Below are positions 58,876 through 64,000 of a stretch of DNA of 64,000 nucleotides, piece after piece; position 1 is the stretch's first letter, and each line of letters starts with the position of its first letter. The notes beneath the pieces were generated by a model. That model ran no database searches, had not been told where the DNA came from, and was given only the letters and a program-made list of their open reading frames with translations. The DNA is from Enterobacter hormaechei subsp. hoffmannii (GTDB lineage Bacteria; Pseudomonadota; Gammaproteobacteria; Enterobacterales; Enterobacteriaceae). The translations under genes and the position numbers were made by a program. The stretch covers positions 3,534,001 through 3,598,000 of the forward strand of contig NZ_CP017186.1 of the NCBI RefSeq assembly GCF_001729745.1, written 5' to 3'.

Positions 58876-59976
58876 TTATCGCTCGTCGCGACGCCCACCC
58901 ACGGCCGCCCACCAGCGACGGATATGCACCGTCACTTCTTCACGGTCGTGATACAGCTGACGCGCCTGGATTTCCGCGTTAATCCCGTGTTCGTCCAGTT
59001 GCTGCTGAATATAAGCCAGGTTCTGCGACACCTCTTCGTAACGCTTTTTCATCGGCAGCTTGAGGTTGAAAATCGTCTCACGACACCAGCCGTTCACCAG
59101 CCAGGAGGCCATCAGCGCCGCGACTTTCGCCGGTTTTTCTACCATGTCGCACACCATCCAGGAGATGTTGTTACGGGTAGGACGGTAGCGGAAACCATCT
59201 TCACGCAGCCAGGTGACCTGCCCGGTGTCCATCAGGCTTTGCGCCATCGGGCCGTTATCCACAGACGAAACCCACATGTTGCGTTTCACCAGCTGATAGG
59301 TCCAGCCGCCCGGGCACGCGCCAAGATCGACGGCATACATGCCGTTTGCCAGACGTTCGTCCCACTCGTCCGCCGGGATAAAGACGTGGAACGCCTCTTC
59401 CAGCTTCAGGGTTGAACGGCTCGGCGCGTCTGACGGGAAGCGCAGACGCGGGATCCCCATAAAGAACGGCGAGTTATTGGTGGTATACGAGTAGCCGGTG
59501 TAGCAACATCCTGGCGCAATAAAGAAGATATGCACGACTGGACGCTTTGGCGTTTCGTAGTTTGTCAGCACTCCCGCATCACGCAGTGCCGCGCGGAGCG
59601 GCACGGTAAACTTACGGCAGAACTTCATCAGCTCTTTGCTTTCATTGGTGTCAGCCACTTCCACGCGCAAATCGCCGCCCTTCTCCACCACGCCCTGCAA
59701 CAGGCCAACAATCGGCGTGATGCGATCTTCCGGCGGAAGATCTTTCAGTAATTCGCCCGCGACAAACATCTGACGGGCGAAAATCAGCGAGCTGAACGGC
59801 AGTTCGCGCGCCAGCTTGTCGGCATCATCAGGCTGATAGCATTCAAATACCACATAGCCCGCGTTCTCTTTGACGCGAGCGAATCCGAAGACTTCACGCT
59901 TCGCCGCTTTATCGGTGATTTCCGCGGCGCACTCTTTCTCAAACCCCGGGCGACAATATAAAACAACCTTATTCAT
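58876..59976 (-). CDS. rlmM: 23S rRNA (cytidine(2498)-2'-O)-methyltransferase
   Basis: 366 residues from the ATG at 59976; a TTG two codons upstream is less likely. N-terminal THUMP-like domain, then a Rossmann methyltransferase with [16 protein letters not shown] and an RrmJ-like KDKE set. Overlaps ygdD by eight bases. Confidence 0.96.
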   Translation of the reverse strand: MNKVVLYCRPGFEKECAAEITDKAAKREVFGFARVKENAGYVVFECYQPDDADKLARELPFSSLIFARQMFVAGELLKDLPPEDRITPIVGLLQGVVEKGGDLRVEVADTNESKELMKFCRKFTVPLRAALRDAGVLTNYETPKRPVVHIFFIAPGCCYTGYSYTTNNSPFFMGIPRLRFPSDAPSRSTLKLEEAFHVFIPADEWDERLANGMYAVDLGACPGGWTYQLVKRNMWVSSVDNGPMAQSLMDTGQVTWLREDGFRYRPTRNNISWMVCDMVEKPAKVAALMASWLVNGWCRETIFNLKLPMKKRYEEVSQNLAYIQQQLDEHGINAEIQARQLYHDREEVTVHIRRWWAAVGGRRDER

Positions 59977-60364
59977 GAACAACGCCCTTGCGTTTCAGAC
60001 GGATAGCTCCGATAAACATTAAAACCCAACCCGCCAGGAAGCTGACGCCGCCGACAGGTGTAACAAACGCCCACAGGCGTAAATGCGACAGCGCCAGACA
60101 GTAGAGACTGCCGCTGAACAGTACGGTACCCAGCGCCAGAAAGACGCTGCTCCAGTAAAACCAAATGCTGATACGGCGCTGCATCGCCACCGCCAGCCCA
60201 AAAATTGCCAGCGTGTGGAACGCCTGATATTCAAGGCCGGTCTGGATCCAGCCCATCTCCACAACGCCCAAAGACTTGCTTAAGACATGCGCGCCAAACG
60301 CGCCCAGAGCTACAAAAATAAAGCCACTCACCGCGGCGAAAATCAGCATGAATCGGCTGGTCAT
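59969..60364 (-). CDS. ygdD: DUF423 inner membrane protein YgdD
   Basis: 131 residues from the ATG at 60364 ([16 protein letters not shown]); an upstream Met at 60400 is less likely. Four hydrophobic segments; [17 protein letters not shown] is the DUF423 hallmark. Function unknown. Ends inside the start of rlmM, as in E. coli. Confidence 0.92.
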   Translation of the reverse strand: MTSRFMLIFAAVSGFIFVALGAFGAHVLSKSLGVVEMGWIQTGLEYQAFHTLAIFGLAVAMQRRISIWFYWSSVFLALGTVLFSGSLYCLALSHLRLWAFVTPVGGVSFLAGWVLMFIGAIRLKRKGVVHE

Positions 60365-60403
60365 GTTTAAGTCCTGAATTAATGCGTGCCCGGCACACAA
60401 ACG

Positions 60404-61321
60404 TTATTGTTCATACCTGAAGCGGAATTTTTCTTGCTCGCTTGCCGCTTTCGCCAGTATCCACTGCCGGAAAGCGGCTATTTTACCCAGTTCTGCCTGA
60501 CTGTCATGACAAACCAGATAAAATGCATTCTTGCTGACCAGTACATCGTTAAATGGGCAAACCAGACGGCCTGCCTCAATTTCGGACTGCGCCATGACGT
60601 TATTCGCTAATGCCACGCCCTGCCCGTGAATGGCAGCCTGTAACACCATCGCGCTGTGGCTAAAAATGGGCCCCTGCTGCACGTTTATATGATTAAGACC
60701 TAACTGGCGGGTATAAGTTTGCCAGTCGCGACGCGACGCATCGTGCAAAAGCGTGTGTTGCGCCAGATCGGCGGGCGTTTTGAGCGCTTTCTCCCCCGTC
60801 AGCAGCAGTGGTGAACAGACCGGCAGCAGATATTCTGCGTATAATTTTTCAACACGCAAGCCCGGCCAGTTACCACGACCATAAAAAATCGCCACATCCA
60901 CATCGTCTGCAAGCTTGTCTTCCTGACGGTCCACCGCCTGGATTCGGACATCGATTCCCGGATAAGTTGAGTTAAAGCTTGAGAGTCGCGGCACCAGCCA
61001 CTGAATTGCAAAACTGGGCAATAAACTCACAGTCAGGGCACCTTTTGCGCTCCGTGCCTGAAGCTTACGGGTGGCTTCCGTCAGCTGGGAGAAAATCTCT
61101 TTAATATCCTGAAAATAGCTCTGCCCTTCTTCGGTCAACAGCAACGAACGGTTGCGGCGACGGAACAGCTTAAGCCCCAGAAAATCCTCCAGAGACTTGA
61201 TTTGATGACTTACTGCGGCCTGTGTCACAAAAAGCTCATCGGCTGCGCGGGTGAAGCTGAGGTGGCGTGCTGCTGCATCAAAAACACGTAATGCATTTAG
61301 GGGTGGCAATCGCTTGGACAT
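60404..61321 (-). CDS. gcvA: LysR-type regulator GcvA
   Basis: 305 residues. LysR helix-turn-helix (MSKRLPPLNALRVFDAAARHLSFTRAADEL, TQAAVSHQIKSLEDFLGLKLF), then an effector domain. Controls the glycine cleavage operon and the divergent gcvB RNA. The position next to gcvB confirms identity. Confidence 0.96.
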   Translation of the reverse strand: MSKRLPPLNALRVFDAAARHLSFTRAADELFVTQAAVSHQIKSLEDFLGLKLFRRRNRSLLLTEEGQSYFQDIKEIFSQLTEATRKLQARSAKGALTVSLLPSFAIQWLVPRLSSFNSTYPGIDVRIQAVDRQEDKLADDVDVAIFYGRGNWPGLRVEKLYAEYLLPVCSPLLLTGEKALKTPADLAQHTLLHDASRRDWQTYTRQLGLNHINVQQGPIFSHSAMVLQAAIHGQGVALANNVMAQSEIEAGRLVCPFNDVLVSKNAFYLVCHDSQAELGKIAAFRQWILAKAASEQEKFRFRYEQ

Positions 61322-61449
61322 GGTTATCTGGCTTAGATGTTAACGAGATTTAACATATAGGAAACAACGTTTAACCTATTAGTTTTTTTTATCTGAGCCA
61401 TTATAATTTGTCCGTTGAGGAACTACCAGCAAATACCTATAGTGGCGGC
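61322..61449. promoter_or_regulatory. gcvA/gcvB divergent promoter region
   Basis: 128 bases. The gcvB promoter reads TTGAGG (61415-61420), 17 bases, TATAGT (61438-61443), with the transcript start seven bases later at 61450. GcvA and GcvR control it in E. coli. Confidence 0.75.
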
Positions 61450-61657
61450 ACTTCCTGAGCCGGAACGAAAAGCTTTTTTTGGAATGCGTGTTCTGAAGGG
61501 CTTTTGGCTTACGGTTGTGATGTTGTGTTGTTGTGTTTGCAATTGGTCTGCGATTCAGACCACGGTAGCAACGCTACCAATTTTTCACTTCCTGTACATT
61601 TACCCTGTCTGTCCATAGTGATTAATGTAGCACCGCCAACTTGCGGTGCTTTTTTTT
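61450..61657 (+). ncRNA. gcvB: GcvB small RNA
   Basis: About 207 nt beginning ACTTCCTGAGCC and ending in a hairpin (GCACCGC / GCGGTGC, 61630-61649) with a T run. The G/T-rich R1 seed region lies at 61514-61538. Represses amino acid and peptide uptake mRNAs with Hfq. A frame of 67 codons crossing it is not a gene. Confidence 0.96.
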
Positions 61658-61671
61658 CGCTTATCTAACTG

Positions 61672-61899
61672 TTAATGCTCGATTTCCTTCATCTCTTTCA
61701 CGTCACTGCGATTGATCTGCTGTTTGTTCCCGTTAGCATCTTTGTATGAAATCATCCCGGTATCATTATCGGTTGTCGGTTTCCCTTCAGAGACGATAGA
61801 TCGACCATCGTTGGTATGCATTACGTAGTTATTACCAGAACATGCGCTCAGGGCAAAGGTCAACGCACAGGCAGAAATGATTGCAGCTGTCTTTTTCAT
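61672..61899 (-). CDS. ygdI: Lipoprotein YgdI (DUF903)
   Basis: 75 residues. Signal with lipobox LSAC (Cys20), then a small SH3-like DUF903 domain (YVMHTNDGRSIVSEGKP, MISYKDANGNKQQINR). GGAGAATAATC precedes the ATG. Function unknown. Confidence 0.95.
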   Translation of the reverse strand: MKKTAAIISACALTFALSACSGNNYVMHTNDGRSIVSEGKPTTDNDTGMISYKDANGNKQQINRSDVKEMKEIEH

Positions 61900-62091
61900 G
61901 ATTATTCTCCTTTAGCAATTAATGCTATTCAAACCTCGATTTATAACAGGCTAAAACATCCGCCTAACACTATTTAGCATAACCTGCTTTTTCAGACTCG
62001 CCAGGATAAGCAGACAAATCTGATAGATATCAACTTCCTTGCCCTGCCGATGAATTTGCGCGACGATCGTAGAATCGATATGAGGAATTCC

Positions 62092-63297
62092 ATGAACGCT
62101 TTCAGTCCTGCGCAGTTTCGCGCACAGTTTCCTGCGCTGGCCGATGCCGGCATTTATCTTGATAGCGCCGCCACGGCCCTTAAGCCGCAAGCGGTGATTG
62201 AGGCAACCCGCCAGTTTTACAGCCTGAGCGCCGGGAACGTGCACCGCAGCCAGTATGCCGACGCGCAGCGCTTAACGGCGCAATACGAAGCCGCACGGGA
62301 TCAGGTCGCGCGCCTGATCAATGCTGACAGCGGTAAGAACATCGTCTGGACGCGGGGCACTACCGAGGCCATTAACATGGTGGCGCAATGTTACGCGCGT
62401 CCGCTGTTGCAGCCCGGGGATGAGATCATCGTCAGCGAGGCGGAACACCACGCCAACCTGGTGCCCTGGCTGATGGTGGCCGAACAAACCGGGGCACGGG
62501 TTGTAAAACTCCCGTTGGGTACAGACTTCCTGCCTGACGTGGCGCGTCTGCCTGAGCTGATTACGCCGCGCAGCCGTATTCTGGCGCTGGGGCAGATGTC
62601 CAACGTCACCGGCGGCTGTCCGGATCTGGCGCGCGCCATTGAGATTGCCCATGCCAGCGGCGTGGTGGTAATGGTCGACGGTGCGCAGGGTGTGGTGCAT
62701 TTTCCGGCTGACGTTCAGGCGCTGGATATCGACTTCTATGCCTTCTCAGGGCATAAATTGTACGGGCCAACCGGTATCGGCGCGCTGTACGGCAAACCTG
62801 AACTGCTGGCCCGGATGACGCCGTGGCTCGGCGGCGGCAAGATGATTACCGAAGTCACCTTCGACGGTTTCAAAACGCAGGATGTGCCTTACCGCCTGGA
62901 AGCCGGTACGCCGAACGTGGCAGGGGTTATCGGTCTGAGCGCAGCGCTCGAATTTCTCGCAGATACGGACGTGGCTCAGGCTGAAAGCTGGAGCCGGGGC
63001 CTGGCGACGCTGGCAGAAGAAGAGCTTAAGAAACGCCCCGGGTTTCGCTCGTTCCGCGTCCAGGACTCCAGCCTGCTCGCCTTTGATTTTGCGGGCGTAC
63101 ACCATAGCGACATGGTGACGCTGCTTGCCGGATACGGCATTGCCCTGCGCGCAGGACAGCACTGCGCCCAGCCGCTGCTGGCGGCCATGGGGGTGAGCGG
63201 TACCCTGCGCGCCTCGTTTGCACCGTACAACACAAAAAGTGACGTCGACGCGCTGGTTTCCGCCGTCGACCGCGCCCTGGAATTACTGGTGGATTAA
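62092..63297 (+). CDS. csdA: Cysteine desulfurase CsdA
   Basis: 401 residues from the ATG at 62092 ([14 protein letters not shown]); the frame opens at 62050. Class II SufS-like PLP enzyme. PLP Lys222 in [11 protein letters not shown], catalytic Cys358 in AGQHCAQPL. Gives persulfide sulfur to CsdE. The stop overlaps the csdE start by one base. Confidence 0.97.
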   Translation: MNAFSPAQFRAQFPALADAGIYLDSAATALKPQAVIEATRQFYSLSAGNVHRSQYADAQRLTAQYEAARDQVARLINADSGKNIVWTRGTTEAINMVAQCYARPLLQPGDEIIVSEAEHHANLVPWLMVAEQTGARVVKLPLGTDFLPDVARLPELITPRSRILALGQMSNVTGGCPDLARAIEIAHASGVVVMVDGAQGVVHFPADVQALDIDFYAFSGHKLYGPTGIGALYGKPELLARMTPWLGGGKMITEVTFDGFKTQDVPYRLEAGTPNVAGVIGLSAALEFLADTDVAQAESWSRGLATLAEEELKKRPGFRSFRVQDSSLLAFDFAGVHHSDMVTLLAGYGIALRAGQHCAQPLLAAMGVSGTLRASFAPYNTKSDVDALVSAVDRALELLVD

Positions 63298-63743
63298 TGA
63301 CAAGTTCAGCCTTAGCCGGGCATCCGTTCGGCACAGTTATCACTGAAGAGATGTTAAAACAGACCTTCGTCCCGCTCACGCAGTGGGAAGATAAATATCG
63401 TCAGTTGATCCTGCTGGGCAAACAGTTGCCCACGCTGTCAGACGAACTGAAATCACAGGCGAAGGAGATAGCTGGCTGCGAGAACCGCGTCTGGCTTGGG
63501 TTTAGCATATCCGGTGAGAAACTGCATTTCTTCGGCGACAGCGAGGGACGCATTGTTCGCGGTCTGCTGGCGGTGCTGTTGACCGCAATCGAAGGGAAAA
63601 GCGCCGCAGAGCTGCTGGCGCATTCTCCGCTGGCGCTGTTTGATGAGCTGGGACTTCGCACGCAGCTTAGCGCCTCGCGCGGTCAGGGACTGATTGCGCT
63701 AAACGACGCGGTGCTGGATGCCGCCCGTCAGGCTCAGGCCTGA
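63297..63743 (+). CDS. csdE: Sulfur acceptor protein CsdE
   Basis: 148 residues of the SufE family. Acceptor Cys61 in [13 protein letters not shown]. Takes sulfur from CsdA and, in E. coli, works with TcdA (CsdL) encoded next. The end overlaps the convergent tcdA end by ten bases. Confidence 0.97.
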   Translation: MTSSALAGHPFGTVITEEMLKQTFVPLTQWEDKYRQLILLGKQLPTLSDELKSQAKEIAGCENRVWLGFSISGEKLHFFGDSEGRIVRGLLAVLLTAIEGKSAAELLAHSPLALFDELGLRTQLSASRGQGLIALNDAVLDAARQAQA

Positions 63744-64000
63744 CGTTCCGCCTTAGCCATCATCTTCTTCAGGGCGTGAGAGACCGCCACAAAGCCGAAG
63801 GAGGCGGTCACCATGGTGGCCGCTCCAAACCCTGAGGCACAATCCATCCGCTTTGGCCCTTCCGCTGTGCTTTTCATTGCACAGACCGAACCATCCGCCT
63901 GCGGATAAACCAGCGCTTCTGTCGAGAACACACAGTCCACGCCCAGCTTGCCTTTACTGTTCTTCACCACGTTGAAGTCGCTTTTTAAGCGCTCGCGCAG
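63734..64000 (-). CDS. tcdA: tRNA threonylcarbamoyladenosine dehydratase, C-terminal part (5' end outside window)
   Basis: The C-terminal 88 codons are present; the frame stays open to the window edge ([20 protein letters not shown]), so an apparent Met at 63970 is not the start. [24 protein letters not shown] matches the C-terminus of TcdA, the E1-like enzyme that cyclises t6A37 to ct6A in tRNA. The neighbour csdE supports it. Confidence 0.93.
   Translation of the reverse strand: MRERLKSDFNVVKNSKGKLGVDCVFSTEALVYPQADGSVCAMKSTAEGPKRMDCASGFGAATMVTASFGFVAVSHALKKMMAKAERQA

Noticed and set aside
61415..61618. 67-codon frame starting at TTG between gcvA and ygdI
   Set aside because: It runs through the gcvB promoter and most of the GcvB RNA, whose sequence is fully explained as sRNA; no ribosome-binding site.

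Overview
The window is a 64 kb stretch of enterobacterial chromosome. Gene order follows the E. coli/Salmonella backbone (mutS, rpoS-nlpD-pcm-surE-truD-ispF-ispD-ftsB, cysC-N-D, iap, cysH-I-J, queD, queE, eno-pyrG-mazG-relA-rlmD, barA, gud genes, yqcA-truC-yqcC, csrB, syd, queF, ppnN, sdaC-sdaB, xni, rlmM, ygdD, gcvA/gcvB, ygdI, csdA-csdE-tcdA). Protein sequences and accessory content (cysG beside cysD, an operon of hydroxyarylic acid decarboxylase genes with hosA next to mutS) best suit Enterobacter or a close relative such as Lelliottia. The genus is an inference from memory, not a measured result. Genes look intact; only mutS (left edge) and tcdA (right edge) are cut by the window.

Layout. 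1-6.9 kb: the end of mutS, then an accessory block holding a UbiX/UbiD-type decarboxylase operon with its MarR regulator HosA and two palindromic operator candidates, and a LysR regulator divergent from an MFS exporter plus a small NTF2-like (DUF4440) protein. 6.9-13.5 kb: rpoS back to ftsB and ygbE. 13.6-23.6 kb: assimilatory sulfate reduction (cysC, cysN, cysD, cysG as one packed operon; cysH, cysI, cysJ as another) with iap between. The iap-cysH gap that holds CRISPR-Cas I-E in E. coli is here only a REP pair. 23.9-33.4 kb: queD and queE with two accessory insertions. One is a 784-residue AraC regulator fused to a GH39-like domain that appears to have lost both catalytic glutamates, divergent from an M20 amidohydrolase and an MFS transporter. 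The other is nanE with a glucose-family PTS IICB and an RpiR regulator. 33.4-41.1 kb: eno, pyrG, mazG, relA, rlmD, with mazEF missing between mazG and relA. 41.2-49.6 kb: barA and a D-glucarate operon (gudP, gudX, gudD) ending in a glycerate kinase. 49.6-64 kb: backbone genes plus the sRNAs csrB and gcvB, L-serine transport and deamination (sdaC, sdaB), and the CsdA-CsdE-TcdA sulfur/tRNA system.

Links. BarA, csrB and a UvrY-type palindrome lie within about 10 kb, so both ends of the BarA-UvrY-Csr cascade are present. QueD, QueE and QueF supply three steps of queuosine synthesis. CysG (siroheme) is co-transcribed with the ATP sulfurylase genes, and its cofactor serves the CysI sulfite reductase nearby. 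GudP-GudD-GarK gives import, dehydration and the final kinase step of glucarate use, but the aldolase and reductase are not in the window. Repetitive extragenic palindromes of one family recur at seven loci, always outside coding sequence. No tRNA, rRNA, IS element, prophage or CRISPR array was seen. The least explained part is the AraC/GH39-like regulator with its divergent amidohydrolase-transporter pair.
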